Origin: Treponema sp.
GTDB lineage: Bacteria; Spirochaetota; Spirochaetia; Treponematales; Breznakiellaceae
Assembly (NCBI GenBank): GCA_031257695.1
Contig: JAIROB010000086.1
Span: forward strand, 1 to 14,815
Length of the DNA stretch: 14,815 bases
Reading direction: 5' to 3'
Shown: piece after piece, positions 6,082 to 14,372 of the stretch
Layout: each line of letters starts with the position of its first letter
Position numbering within the stretch: the stretch's first letter is position 1
Translations under genes and position numbers: made by a program
The notes under the pieces: generated by a model
The model's database searches: none
Told to the model about the DNA's origin: nothing
What the model saw: the letters and a program-made list of their open reading frames with translations, nothing else

Positions 6082-7610
6082 GCGCCGCCCTCCCGGTACA
6101 CCCCGAAGGAGGCCCTCATCAAATTGTCCTGGCTGATATGCTCTTTGGAAAATTCCTGGTTGATCCTGCCCTGGAACATGGTCAGCGCCCGGTCGCTCAA
6201 TTCGACGATTTCTTCCATGTCCGAGGAGATGAGCAGCACCGCCACATCCTTCTCCTTGAGTTCGCCGATGATGGCGTAAATGTCGCTCCGGGCCCCCGCG
6301 TCTATGCCCCGGGTCGGCTCGTCGAATATCACCAGCCGGGGGGATGTGGACAGGGACCTGCCGATGACCACCTTCTGCTGGTTGCCCCCGGAGAGGCTGC
6401 CCATTTCCTGTCTGATCCCGGTCGCTTTTATCCTGAAATCGGCGACGTACTTTTCCGCCAAACCGCGCTCGGCAAAAAAGTTGAGGAAAAAACGCGAGAG
6501 AGAGGACAGGCAGGCGGAGCTTAGATTGGCAGCCAGATCGCTGATTCTGAACACGCCGTTCAGAAAACGATCCTCCGGCACGTAGTTCACGCCCCTTTTA
6601 ATAATGTCCCTGGTCTTTATCCCCGTAATGTCCTCGCCGTCCAGCAGGGCCTGACCGGAAATGACCCCGTCCCGGCCGTACACGGTCATGGCCAGTTCGG
6701 TCCGCCCCGCTCCGACCACGCCGCAGAGCCCCAGAACCTCCCCGGGGAAAATCCGGAGGTTGACATCCGCAAAGCCGTAGCCGCTGAAATTCCGCAGCTC
6801 GAACACGGGTTTTTGATTCCGGCGATCCCGGGCCTGCCTGACCTGTTGGGGGCGGCGCTCGGAAAAGCCCTCCGGCAGAAGCCCCTTGACCAGAACCTCC
6901 CTGGTAAATTCCTCAGCCTTGCCGTGGAGGGTGATAACGCCGTCCCGCATAATTGCCACGTGGGTGGCGATCATGAACACCTCGTTCAGCCGGTGGGTAA
7001 TGTAGACAATGCTTATCATCTTGGCTTTCAGATTCCTGATAACCGTAAAAAGGGAATTGACCTCGTCAAAAGTCAGGGCGCTGGTCGGTTCGTCAAGGAT
7101 CAGCACACGCGCGTCCCGGAGCAGCCCCCGGAGGATCTCCACAAGCTGCTGTTCCGCGATGGACAGGGTGCGGGCGCTTCGGGAAAGGTCCAGCCGCCAG
7201 CCGAGCTGCTTTGCCAGGGCATCCAGTTTTTCCCTGAGCAGGGACTTCTTTTCCCGGAAGCCGATGAGGACATTCTCTTCGACGGTCATATTGGGGAACA
7301 GCATGGGCTCCTGGGGTATGAGGTAGACCCCCTTGTTCAGAGAAACCGCGGGCTTGGAAAATTCCAGGGCCTCGCCGGCGATAAAAATTTCCCCCGCGTC
7401 GGGCTTGTAGATACCCATGACGGACTTAACCAGGGTGCTCTTTCCCGCCCCGTTCCCGCCGATAAGGGCCAGCGCCTCCCCGGGGTACACGTCCATAGTG
7501 ATTCCGCACAGCACCCGGTTGCTGCCGAAGGACTTATACAGGTTTCGCACCGAAAGCATCGGGGCCGCGCCCCGGCCATCAGCGCGGAATTCTTCCGTCT
7601 TGTTTTGCAT
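6078..7610 (-). CDS. lsrA: LsrA, AI-2 ABC transporter ATPase (two fused ATPase domains)
   Basis: This 510-residue cytoplasmic ATPase has two tandem ABC domains, as in E. coli LsrA and RbsA. Domain 1 has Walker A GGNGAGKST (51-59), a variant signature LSIAEQQ (149-155), Walker B VLILDEPTSAL (169-179) and the switch His in YITHRLNE. Domain 2 has a degenerate P-loop CGVVGAGRTE lacking the Walker lysine (296-305), an intact LSGGNQQK signature (406-413) and LVIFDEPTRGID (426-437). One weak and one intact site is normal in this family. A GTG at 7613 directly abuts the ATG at 7610; I prefer the ATG because AGGG sits seven bases upstream of it. It is the first gene of lsrACDBF, with a leader of about 117 bases from the predicted promoter. 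Confidence 0.93.
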   Translation of the reverse strand: MQNKTEEFRADGRGAAPMLSVRNLYKSFGSNRVLCGITMDVYPGEALALIGGNGAGKSTLVKSVMGIYKPDAGEIFIAGEALEFSKPAVSLNKGVYLIPQEPMLFPNMTVEENVLIGFREKKSLLREKLDALAKQLGWRLDLSRSARTLSIAEQQLVEILRGLLRDARVLILDEPTSALTFDEVNSLFTVIRNLKAKMISIVYITHRLNEVFMIATHVAIMRDGVITLHGKAEEFTREVLVKGLLPEGFSERRPQQVRQARDRRNQKPVFELRNFSGYGFADVNLRIFPGEVLGLCGVVGAGRTELAMTVYGRDGVISGQALLDGEDITGIKTRDIIKRGVNYVPEDRFLNGVFRISDLAANLSSACLSSLSRFFLNFFAERGLAEKYVADFRIKATGIRQEMGSLSGGNQQKVVIGRSLSTSPRLVIFDEPTRGIDAGARSDIYAIIGELKEKDVAVLLISSDMEEIVELSDRALTMFQGRINQEFSKEHISQDNLMRASFGVYREGGA

Positions 7611-7696
7611 CACAATTCCCTAAGGATACGCACTGGGTTCCGCCCCCCCGTGTTGCGGACATAAAAGCCATTCCGTGAATAAAATGCACTATAAAA

Positions 7697-7708
7697 GAAC
7701 ATTTGTTC
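7697..7708. promoter_or_regulatory. GAACA-TT-TGTTC palindrome, candidate LsrR operator
   Basis: This is a 5-2-5 inverted repeat about 20-30 bases downstream of the predicted lsrA transcription start. Ten of its bases (7697-7706) recur exactly, in inverted orientation, at 7857-7866 over the lsrR start. The placement would suit a repressor acting on lsrA. Assignment to LsrR is inferred from position and symmetry. Confidence 0.4.
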
Positions 7709-7733
7709 ACAGCAAAATCAGGCTGCTGCCTTC

Positions 7734-7762
7734 ATACTAGGCTATGAAACCCTATTTGTCAA
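7734..7762 (-). promoter_or_regulatory. lsrACDBF promoter
   Basis: On the minus strand there is a perfect TTGACA (7762-7757), a 17-base spacer and TAGTAT (7739-7734, four of six matches). Predicted initiation near 7727 gives a leader of about 117 bases before the lsrA ATG. The -35 box lies inside one arm of a 12-bp inverted repeat, so a bound regulator would block polymerase. Confidence 0.6.
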
Positions 7763-7790
7763 TGTTTTTTTTGAAAATATTGACAAATAG
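7752..7790. repeat. Perfect 12-bp inverted repeat in the lsrA-lsrR control region
   Basis: CTATTTGTCAAT (7752-7763) and ATTGACAAATAG (7779-7790) are exact reverse complements separated by 15 A/T-rich bases. Each arm contains an outward-facing TTGACA. The left one is the lsrA -35 box; the right one (7780-7785) could support a weak second lsrR promoter. It is a candidate operator, or a symmetric pair of promoter elements. Confidence 0.6.
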
Positions 7791-7813
7791 CCCTTTGTTT
7801 TAATAAAAAACCC

Positions 7814-7842
7814 TTGGCAAAGCAAATAAACATTGATATAAT
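7814..7842 (+). promoter_or_regulatory. lsrRK-cupin promoter
   Basis: TTGGCA (7814-7819), a 17-base spacer and a perfect TATAAT (7837-7842) form a near-consensus sigma-70 promoter. Initiation near 7849 leaves about 12 bases before the ATG at 7861, or about 33 before the in-frame ATG at 7882. Confidence 0.7.
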
Positions 7843-7848
7843 TATTAT

Positions 7849-7866
7849 TGTTCAATACAAATGTTC
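7849..7866. promoter_or_regulatory. TGTTC direct repeat over the lsrR start, candidate autoregulatory operator
   Basis: TGTTC occurs at 7849-7853 and 7862-7866, between the predicted transcription start and the lsrR ATG. The second copy is part of ACAAATGTTC, the inverted duplicate of 7697-7706. This placement suggests LsrR represses its own gene; inferred only. Confidence 0.35.
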
Positions 7867-8871
7867 GCTACGGGAACGGGAATGGACTTTGAAGAAGAGT
7901 TGATGATAAAAGCCGCGTGGTACTATTTCCTGGAGGATAAAACCCAGCAGAATATATCGGAACTTTTGGGAATATCCCGAATGAGGGTTATCCGCCTGCT
8001 GGAGAAGGCCCGGCAAACCGGAATGGTGCAGTTCAAGATCCGCAAGGAACACGCCCAGCGGATGGCCATTGAAAAGCAGCTTATCGAAACCTACCGCCTG
8101 AAAGACGCGTTTGTGATCCCCACCAGGGAGGGGGCGGGGATAGGGGAGGTCAACGACTCGGTGGCCGACGCAGCGGCGATGTATATCGACACCCGCATCC
8201 AGCCCAACGGGTTTATCAATATAGGATACGGGGACACCGCGGGGAAGATCCTCAATAACCTGGCAAAAATAGCGGAAACCCCGATTTCCTGTATCTCCCT
8301 CACCGGAGGGGTCAGCATCTACCTTCCCAACGCGAAGTCCCATGTTTTTAACGCCCGGCTCTTTCTCATTCCCGCGCCCCTGGTGGTCTCCTCCAAAGCA
8401 ATGGTCGCCGCCATCCGGGAGGAGAATTCGGTAAAGGAGATTTTCCGTATGGTTTCCCTGGCATCCTTTACCATTGTGGGCATAGGGGGCATGAACGACG
8501 AGGCGACGGTTCTCAAGTCCGGGGTTTTAAGCGCCAACGACTTTTTGTACCTCAGGATGCACGGATCCGTGGGGGATATTCTCTGTCACTTTATAGACCG
8601 GGAGGGGCGGGTGATCCTTACCCCCCTGGAGGACCGCCTGGTCAGCGCATCCCTGGACACCCTGAAATCCCTGCCCAACGTGATCGGCGCCGCGGCGGGC
8701 AGGGACAAGCGGGAGGCGATCAAGGGCGCCCTGGCTTTGGGCTGCCTGAATATCCTCATCACCAACGAGGATACCGCGAAGTGGCTGATAGAAAACGGGG
8801 CCGCCCGCGATGCCGGGGAATCCCCGCGCCCGCGGCCTGAAATCCCCCAAGGAGGAATCTATGTCCGGTGA
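7861..8871 (+). CDS. lsrR: LsrR, SorC/DeoR-type repressor responding to phospho-AI-2
   Basis: A 336-residue regulator. The N-terminal helix-turn-helix lies at about residues 27-50 (KTQQNISELLGISRMRVIRL). The following sugar-phosphate-binding domain aligns with E. coli LsrR: GYGDTAGKIL, ISLTGGV, LFLIPAPLVVSS, VGIGGMNDEATVLKSGVLS and GSVGDILCHFIDREG. The Asp in VGDIL corresponds to a phospho-AI-2-contacting residue of E. coli LsrR (D243, from memory). Expected role: repress both divergent arms until LsrK product accumulates. The ATG at 7861 lacks a Shine-Dalgarno sequence; an ATG at 7882, preceded by GGGAA, is a plausible alternative. The tail beyond the conserved domain (about 20 residues, proline-rich) overlaps the lsrK ribosome site and the first 11 bases of lsrK. 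Confidence 0.92.
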   Translation: MFATGTGMDFEEELMIKAAWYYFLEDKTQQNISELLGISRMRVIRLLEKARQTGMVQFKIRKEHAQRMAIEKQLIETYRLKDAFVIPTREGAGIGEVNDSVADAAAMYIDTRIQPNGFINIGYGDTAGKILNNLAKIAETPISCISLTGGVSIYLPNAKSHVFNARLFLIPAPLVVSSKAMVAAIREENSVKEIFRMVSLASFTIVGIGGMNDEATVLKSGVLSANDFLYLRMHGSVGDILCHFIDREGRVILTPLEDRLVSASLDTLKSLPNVIGAAAGRDKREAIKGALALGCLNILITNEDTAKWLIENGAARDAGESPRPRPEIPQGGIYVR

Positions 8872-10426
8872 CTACCTTATGGCCGTGGACGCGGGCACCG
8901 GCAGCGTCCGGGCGGTTATTTTTGACACCCGGGGAAACCAGATCGGGGTTTGCCAGCGGGAATGGAAGCACCGGGAAGACCCCCGGTATCCCGGCAGCAT
9001 GGACTTTGACTGGAAAACCAACTGGGCCCTGGCCTGTTTCTGTATCAGGAATGTCCTGGCCGAAACGGGGATTGGGGCCTCCCGCATCGCCGCGGTGTCT
9101 GCCACCTGTATGCGGGAGGGGATTGTGCTTTACGACGGCGCGGGGGAGGAAATCTGGGCCTGCGCCAATGTCGACGCCCGGAGCGCGGACGAGGTGGCCC
9201 AGTTAAAACGGATAGCGCCGGATCTGGAGGAGGAGATCTACCGCGTATCGGGGCAGACCTTCGCCCTGGGCGCGCTGCCGCGGCTGCTCTGGGTTAAGAA
9301 CAAACTCCCCGAGGTGTACCGGAACACCGCCCGGATCGGAATGTTCAACGACTGGATCATCTATCGCCTTTCCGGAGCCCTGATCGTGGAGCCCAGCAAC
9401 GGCTCCACCACCGGGCTTTTCGATCTGCAGACCAGAACCTGGGACACAGGCATAGCCCGGCGCTGCGGCCTGCGGGAGGATATATTTCCGGAGGTGCGGG
9501 AGTGCGGGACCCTGGCGGCCAAGGTCTCCCGGACCGGGGCGGAGGAATCGGGCCTTGCCGAGGGGACCCCCCTGGTTGTGGGCGGCGGGGACTGCCAGCT
9601 CGGATCCATCGGGGTCGGGGTGGTCGGCGTCAACGAAGCCGCGGTGTTCGGCGGGAGTTTCTGGCAGTACGAGTACAACACCGGCACGGGAGAGACCTCC
9701 CCCCGCTGCGATGTCCGGGTAAACTGCCATGCCGTAGACCGGGTGTGGCAGTACGAAGCCCTGGCCTTTAACCCCGGGCTGGCCATGCGCTGGTACCGGG
9801 ACGCGTTTTGCGGGGAAGAAAAAAAGCGGGCCGCGGAGCTCAACACCGATCCCTACGCGCTGATGGACGAGGCGGCCCGGAACATCCCCCCCGGCTCCCA
9901 CGGGATGATCTGCGCGTTTTCGGACGTGATGAATTTTATCTCCTGGCGGCACGCCGCGCCGGCCTTTATGAATTTTGACCTTGATCCGCAGAAATTCAAC
10001 AAATACACCTTTTACCGGGCCATTATGGAAAACACCGCCCTGGTAACCCTGGGGCACCTGCGCCTGGTGGAACAGGCCACCGGAAACCGCCCGGAAAGGA
10101 TCGTATTCGCCGGGGGGGCGTCCAAAAGCGCCCTGTGGTCCCAGATACTGGCGGACACGCTGGGCATCCCCGTGGAGGCGCCGGCGGTCAAGGAAGCCAC
10201 CGCCCTGGGAGCGGCGATCCTGGCCGGCAAGGGGATAGGCCTCTACCGGGATGTCAAGGCCGCGGCCCGATCCCTGGTAAAAATAGAGCGGCGGTTCCTC
10301 CCCGACGAAGCCAACCGGGAGATCTACCGGAAGGCCTATGAAACATGGCAGGCCGCGTATGCGCCCTTGCTGCAACTCAGCGACGCGGGGATCACCCGGT
10401 ATATGTGGTCCGCGCCGGGCCTGTAA
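8861..10426 (+). CDS. lsrK: LsrK, autoinducer-2 kinase (FGGY family)
   Basis: This 521-residue cytoplasmic kinase phosphorylates imported AI-2 (DPD) using ATP, trapping it and producing the LsrR inducer. Similarity to E. coli LsrK (530 residues) is continuous: LMAVDAGTGSVRAVIFDTRG, VSATCMREGIVLYD, IWACANVDARSADEV, a GGGDCQLGSIGVGV block near residues 240-253 with the likely catalytic Asp, MRWYRDAFCGEEK, FAGGASKSALWSQILAD near 414-430, VKEATALGAAI, and the ending MWSAPGL (E. coli ends LWKAPGL). A longer frame starts at 8810. I choose 8861 because GGAGG is ideally placed six bases upstream and the family begins there. It overlaps lsrR by 11 bases, implying coupled translation. Confidence 0.95.
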   Translation: MSGDYLMAVDAGTGSVRAVIFDTRGNQIGVCQREWKHREDPRYPGSMDFDWKTNWALACFCIRNVLAETGIGASRIAAVSATCMREGIVLYDGAGEEIWACANVDARSADEVAQLKRIAPDLEEEIYRVSGQTFALGALPRLLWVKNKLPEVYRNTARIGMFNDWIIYRLSGALIVEPSNGSTTGLFDLQTRTWDTGIARRCGLREDIFPEVRECGTLAAKVSRTGAEESGLAEGTPLVVGGGDCQLGSIGVGVVGVNEAAVFGGSFWQYEYNTGTGETSPRCDVRVNCHAVDRVWQYEALAFNPGLAMRWYRDAFCGEEKKRAAELNTDPYALMDEAARNIPPGSHGMICAFSDVMNFISWRHAAPAFMNFDLDPQKFNKYTFYRAIMENTALVTLGHLRLVEQATGNRPERIVFAGGASKSALWSQILADTLGIPVEAPAVKEATALGAAILAGKGIGLYRDVKAAARSLVKIERRFLPDEANREIYRKAYETWQAAYAPLLQLSDAGITRYMWSAPGL

Positions 10427-10491
10427 GATCCGGGGAATGGGGGATCGAACCAGTTGACGCGCCGGCAAAACGGATTTTTAAAGGAGCATAT

Positions 10492-10842
10492 ATGTACATA
10501 GTAGATGAGAAGGATAAGGAATACAGGGCCGGCGATAACGGCCCCAAGTACCTGATGAAGGGGCCCCGGATGAATTTTGCGGTGGTACAGTTTATGCCCG
10601 GCCAGGATTTCCGCGCCCATTACCACGAGGTTATGGAGGAAAACTTCTACATCCTGGAGGGAACCGTCACAATCGTTGTCGACGGGACAAAGCATATTCT
10701 TACCCCCGGTCAGTTTATCCATATAGAGCCCCATGAGGTTCATTATGTGATTAACACGTCCCCGTCCGCGGTGCGGATGGTGTCTACCCTCGCCCCGTTT
10801 CAGGAGGCCGATAAAATCGAGGTTGACAACCCGCAGCTGTAA
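10492..10842 (+). CDS. Small single-domain cupin, possible LsrG substitute
   Basis: A 116-residue single cupin barrel. Motif 1 fits G(X)5HXH(X)4E(X)6G, from GQDFRAHYHEVMEE to ILEG, giving ligands H43, H45 and E50. Motif 2 is a variant, FIHIEPHEVHYVIN, with E79 and H81 at the usual Pro and Gly positions but H84 and N88 kept. A metal site is therefore likely. AAGGAG precedes the ATG by five bases. It lies 65 bases after lsrK on the same strand, with no obvious terminator between, so it is probably part of lsrRK. No signal peptide is seen. Cupins include sugar isomerases, epimerases, dioxygenases and plain ligand binders. Since lsrG is missing, it may isomerise phospho-DPD for LsrF. That function is inference; the fold is firm. 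Confidence 0.85.
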   Translation: MYIVDEKDKEYRAGDNGPKYLMKGPRMNFAVVQFMPGQDFRAHYHEVMEENFYILEGTVTIVVDGTKHILTPGQFIHIEPHEVHYVINTSPSAVRMVSTLAPFQEADKIEVDNPQL

Positions 10843-10862
10843 GGGCCGCCAAGGAACCCGGC

Positions 10863-10900
10863 GCCGGACGCGCCCCTTATAAACCCCTTATCCGGCTTTT
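10863..10900 (+). terminator. Weak candidate terminator after the lsrRK-cupin operon
   Basis: GCCGGA (10863-10868) and TCCGGC (10891-10896) form a 6-bp stem with a 22-base loop, followed by TTTTATTT. It sits 20 bases after the cupin stop, and its T-run overlaps the end of the converging LptD-like gene. The long loop keeps confidence low. Confidence 0.35.
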
Positions 10901-13900
10901 ATTTGAATTCAATGGTGTCCTTCTTGTGGATGATCTCGGTCTTGATCTCGCTTATGGGGAGCCACTGCACCACAAAGGATATTTCGGTGTTGAATTTGTA
11001 CTCCCGCTCCCCGGTGGGCAGATAGGGGGACAGGGTCATGTTCAGCTTGGCGTTCCAGTCCCCCAGGTGGTGCAGCAGCGTCAAATTGAAGGATTTCAGC
11101 TTAAACCCCGAATCCTTCCTGAGGGCCTCGTCGTCAAACCGGAAAGAGTTGAAGAGATCCGTAAAAACATTGGTTTCCCCTATGACGGGAAGATCCGCAG
11201 GCACGTTAAGAATACCCCAGTCCCGGAAATACCGGTAAATCGAAGCGTTGGTTGAGGTGGTTCCCAGGGTAATATCCAGGAATTTGGAGATCCCCAGGGT
11301 AAAATTCAAGGTAAAATTAAAATTGGAATTGGTAAAACGCTGCAAATTCAGGGCCAAAGAGGTGTTGAGTCCCAGGGAATAGGAAAGCCGCTTCTCCCAG
11401 AGTTCGTCCTTTTTGAAGGTGCGCACATAGGCCAAACGAAATTCCTGGGGTTCAAAGGATTCCGGGTAGGAATTCCATTTCCATTGACTGTTGGGGTCAA
11501 GCTCAAGTTTGTAGGTGGCCGTATAGGTCGAGGTGAAGGACGCGGTAAGCCCGTAGAGGCTCAAACTGGAGATCATGCTGGTAAATTCCTCCTTTTCCGG
11601 ATCGTAGGTGACGGTCTGGGAAGCGGTAAAGGAGCTGTTAAACCGCAGGGTTTCGGTAAGCCGCAGGGGATCGAAGATGGGATCCTCGTAGGGGTCCCGA
11701 ATCTTCCCATTGAAATTGGTCTCGCTTATCCAGACCCGCATGGTGGCGTCTCCGGTAAGGGAGCTTTCCTCGGGGGGCATTTCCGCGGTTACCGAAAGAT
11801 TCTGGACCTTGTTCATCACCGATGCCTGGAGGTTCGCCGCCAGCCTGTGGTTGTCCAGGCTCTCCCGGTCCCAATCTCCCCAGGTCACATCCCACCACGC
11901 GTCATCGGGGATGTTTGCGGCGGCGTCTTTCAAAACGGACTTGGCGATAAGGCCCTTCACCGAATATTGAAAATTGGTATTGCTCCACACGGGGCTCAGG
12001 TAAAAGGGCCGGACCGTGGCGATGAATTCCGTCGACGAGGTAAAGGATGTCTGGTTCATGGCGCGGATTTTGGCGGTGTTCATCTCCGCCTCGGTGTCGT
12101 ACTCCACGGAATCCTCGCTCAAGTAGGTATATTTCTGCGCGGAACCGGACCCGGTGAACTTGAGGCTCGCGGTCGCGAGGTTATTGGTGTCCGACAGGGA
12201 AAGGGTAAGGCTGCCGTCGCTTTTGGCGCTGAAAAGAACGGAAGAAACATCGCTCCAGTCAACGTCTTCCGCTTCGTTCCAGTGGGGGATGGCCGCGGAC
12301 CCCGCGGTGGAGTCAAATTTAAGCTCCGTGGCGCTGGTGGGGCTCAGCTGGTAGGCGATGGAAAACCTCGGGGTCCCGCTCCTGGGGAGATCAAACCGCT
12401 GGGAGATCGCCGGGGGGGTCAGGGCGTTGGGATCCGATCCGCTCCGGGAAGCCGCGGCGCCGGGGGCCGCGCTTTCCTCCTCCTCCCAGGGAGCGCTGGG
12501 AACCCCCAGCCCCTTGAAAAGGTCCGGTTCCGCCTCCGGGCTGTCCGTTCCTGCCGCGGTCTGGGTTGCCGGGCTTGCCGCGGTCTGGCCTCCGCCCAGG
12601 CTGAGGGGGGTTCCTGAAATTCCGGCGCTTATGGAATAAATCGTAAACTTGTCGGGGTAAAAAAACTTATAGTTGGGGGAATAGTCTTTCAGCGCGGTTC
12701 TGTAGGACTCGGACTCGCGGGGATAAAAGGTGATAAAGCTGGAAATGTTGGAAACCGACAGGCTGGTGACATAGGGGGCCAGGGAAGGCACGGAAAAGGT
12801 GGAGGAGCCGCCCAGCCGCCATTCGTAGGACCCTATAAGGTTCTTGGTTAGATTCTCCTCCGTCTCCGTGGCGGAACTGTCATTTTTCAGCATCTTCACA
12901 TAGTCCATCTCTTCGCTGCGGTCCAGGAAATCCCTGTCCACATAGGGATCGGAGTAGTGGGGCAGGCTCCAGGTAAAGGTCCCGTACTTCCCCGACAGGG
13001 ATCCGGCGTTGGTCATGCGGAAGCGGAAGGGCACGCTCAGTTCCCCCAGGTAGGAGGAGTTCCATTCGTCGGTCCCGTCATAATTGGGGAAGGGGGTATA
13101 GACGGAGTTGTTTTCCATCTTCATAACATCCCTGGTTCGGCCCAGCCCCAGGGAGAGTTTGTATTCGTTGAAAATTCCCTTTTTGGGAAGCGCCAGCTCG
13201 GTTCCCGCGTAAAACCCCAGATTGGCGTAGGCGTCCAGGAGGACCGACAGCCGGGTAGTGTTGGGGTCCCGGGATTTTTTCCCGGTACTTCGCAAAAAAA
13301 TGCCGTGTTGGGTTTTTTCCATGTCCGAGGAATTCCCCAGGATTTTGCTGATGGAGGAAGTTTCGGTGGAGGCTTCCGCCTGGGGGCGGCCTAAAATATA
13401 GGTGGTGGTCTGAAAAAAACTGCCCTCCCGGGAACGGTAGCCCAGAACGGGATGAAAAACCACCTCATCCGCGGGAAAAAAGAAAGCGGGGATGTACAGC
13501 ACCGGTATTTCCCCGACCTTGAGGAAGCCGTTGAGGATGGCAAAGTCCGAACCGGGGAGGAGCCAGATTTTGGAAGCCGAAAGGGACCACAGCGCCTCCT
13601 CATTGCCGGCGTTGGAAATCGAAGCCCGGGAAAGCACCGTGGCTTCCTCCGCGTTCCGGGAAATGATGTTTCCCGAAAACCGGTAGGTGGTGTCCTCCCC
13701 GGAGAGGGACCGCTCGGAAACGCCGTCCATAAAAACACTGGACCAGTTGTCCAAATCCACCACGATGGATTCCCCCCGGAAGGTCTCGATGGTGTCCCCG
13801 GACTCTTTTACGTACTCCACCCCACCGCTGGCGGACAAAAGGTTCCGGCTGCGGTTGTACAGCAATTCCCAGGCCGTAATCCGGTGAACCGAGTCGCCGT

Positions 13901-14372
13901 CCTTCAGGCTGACAACCACATCCCCCCGGAGCCGGGCGTATTCTTCGTCCACCACATCCAGGGTAAAGTACTCGGTGCTCCGGGCGGACTCTATGGTGAT
14001 GATCTTCGGGCCGGCCGCTCCGTCAATTTCCATTGCGACGCCCCCCGCGGACGCGACGGCCTGGGCTATCCGGTAATGTTCCCGTATCCGGTTTCCCAGG
14101 GCTTCCCGGTCCCCCCCTTCGCTCAGGCCCAGGCTACGGCACCAGGCGGCCAGCTCCGACAGGGTGGAGGTCTTGATGTCCAGCTCTATAATTTCCTGAT
14201 CCCTGACCGACAGCGTTACTGTGGGTTCTTCCGCGGCTTCACTCTCCTCGACAGTATCGCTGTCCGGCTCTTCCTGGGCAAAGGCGGGAAACGCCCCCAG
14301 GAAAAACAGCGCCAGGAACAGCGCCGCGGCGGTTCTTCCCGGGCCGGGCACATTACGGAGCCTTCCCCTCAT
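10899..14372 (-). CDS. lptD: LptD/OstA-like outer-membrane assembly protein
   Basis: A 1157-residue exported protein with signal peptide cleavage after AFPAFA (residue 32). An acidic linker is followed by a SAP-like helix-loop-helix segment (about 68-103), then a repetitive beta region resembling the OstA/LptD periplasmic domain (about 125-285). Next comes the LptD-like signature [20 protein letters not shown], then [11 protein letters not shown] (about 287-320), and a long C-terminal region of alternating beta-strands expected to be a membrane barrel. An Ala/Pro/Ser/Glu-rich low-complexity stretch (about 590-655) interrupts the barrel. Only one cysteine (C78) is present, so E. coli-style LptD disulfides cannot form. 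In proteobacteria LptD inserts lipopolysaccharide; the spirochaetal cargo is uncertain and may be another glycolipid. The ATG overlaps the uvrA TGA. T. pallidum has, from memory, the same uvrA neighbour. Confidence 0.82.
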   Translation of the reverse strand: MRGRLRNVPGPGRTAAALFLALFFLGAFPAFAQEEPDSDTVEESEAAEEPTVTLSVRDQEIIELDIKTSTLSELAAWCRSLGLSEGGDREALGNRIREHYRIAQAVASAGGVAMEIDGAAGPKIITIESARSTEYFTLDVVDEEYARLRGDVVVSLKDGDSVHRITAWELLYNRSRNLLSASGGVEYVKESGDTIETFRGESIVVDLDNWSSVFMDGVSERSLSGEDTTYRFSGNIISRNAEEATVLSRASISNAGNEEALWSLSASKIWLLPGSDFAILNGFLKVGEIPVLYIPAFFFPADEVVFHPVLGYRSREGSFFQTTTYILGRPQAEASTETSSISKILGNSSDMEKTQHGIFLRSTGKKSRDPNTTRLSVLLDAYANLGFYAGTELALPKKGIFNEYKLSLGLGRTRDVMKMENNSVYTPFPNYDGTDEWNSSYLGELSVPFRFRMTNAGSLSGKYGTFTWSLPHYSDPYVDRDFLDRSEEMDYVKMLKNDSSATETEENLTKNLIGSYEWRLGGSSTFSVPSLAPYVTSLSVSNISSFITFYPRESESYRTALKDYSPNYKFFYPDKFTIYSISAGISGTPLSLGGGQTAASPATQTAAGTDSPEAEPDLFKGLGVPSAPWEEEESAAPGAAASRSGSDPNALTPPAISQRFDLPRSGTPRFSIAYQLSPTSATELKFDSTAGSAAIPHWNEAEDVDWSDVSSVLFSAKSDGSLTLSLSDTNNLATASLKFTGSGSAQKYTYLSEDSVEYDTEAEMNTAKIRAMNQTSFTSSTEFIATVRPFYLSPVWSNTNFQYSVKGLIAKSVLKDAAANIPDDAWWDVTWGDWDRESLDNHRLAANLQASVMNKVQNLSVTAEMPPEESSLTGDATMRVWISETNFNGKIRDPYEDPIFDPLRLTETLRFNSSFTASQTVTYDPEKEEFTSMISSLSLYGLTASFTSTYTATYKLELDPNSQWKWNSYPESFEPQEFRLAYVRTFKKDELWEKRLSYSLGLNTSLALNLQRFTNSNFNFTLNFTLGISKFLDITLGTTSTNASIYRYFRDWGILNVPADLPVIGETNVFTDLFNSFRFDDEALRKDSGFKLKSFNLTLLHHLGDWNAKLNMTLSPYLPTGEREYKFNTEISFVVQWLPISEIKTEIIHKKDTIEFK

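Noticed and set aside
2928..7610. Interpretation as a ribose or other pentose importer
   Set aside because: LsrA, LsrC, LsrD and LsrB each align better, from memory, with the AI-2 versions, and the linked LsrK, LsrR and LsrF are specific to AI-2 processing.
7697..7712. Possible CRP-type site (TGTGA on the minus strand next to the GAACA palindrome)
   Set aside because: Only one half-site is present; the partner TCACA at six-base spacing is missing.
7611..7727. Possible riboswitch in the lsrA leader
   Set aside because: The leader of about 117 bases has only a 5-bp TCCGC/GCGGA stem and no recognisable riboswitch core; control by LsrR at the promoter explains the region.
9203..10468. 421-codon open frame on the minus strand opposite lsrK
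   Set aside because: Antisense shadow of a full-length LsrK match, with no ribosome site or known motif.
11484..12617. 377-codon plus-strand frame opposite the LptD-like gene
   Set aside because: Gly/Val/Arg-rich mirror frame; the minus strand is a continuous 1157-codon gene with a signal peptide and family signature.
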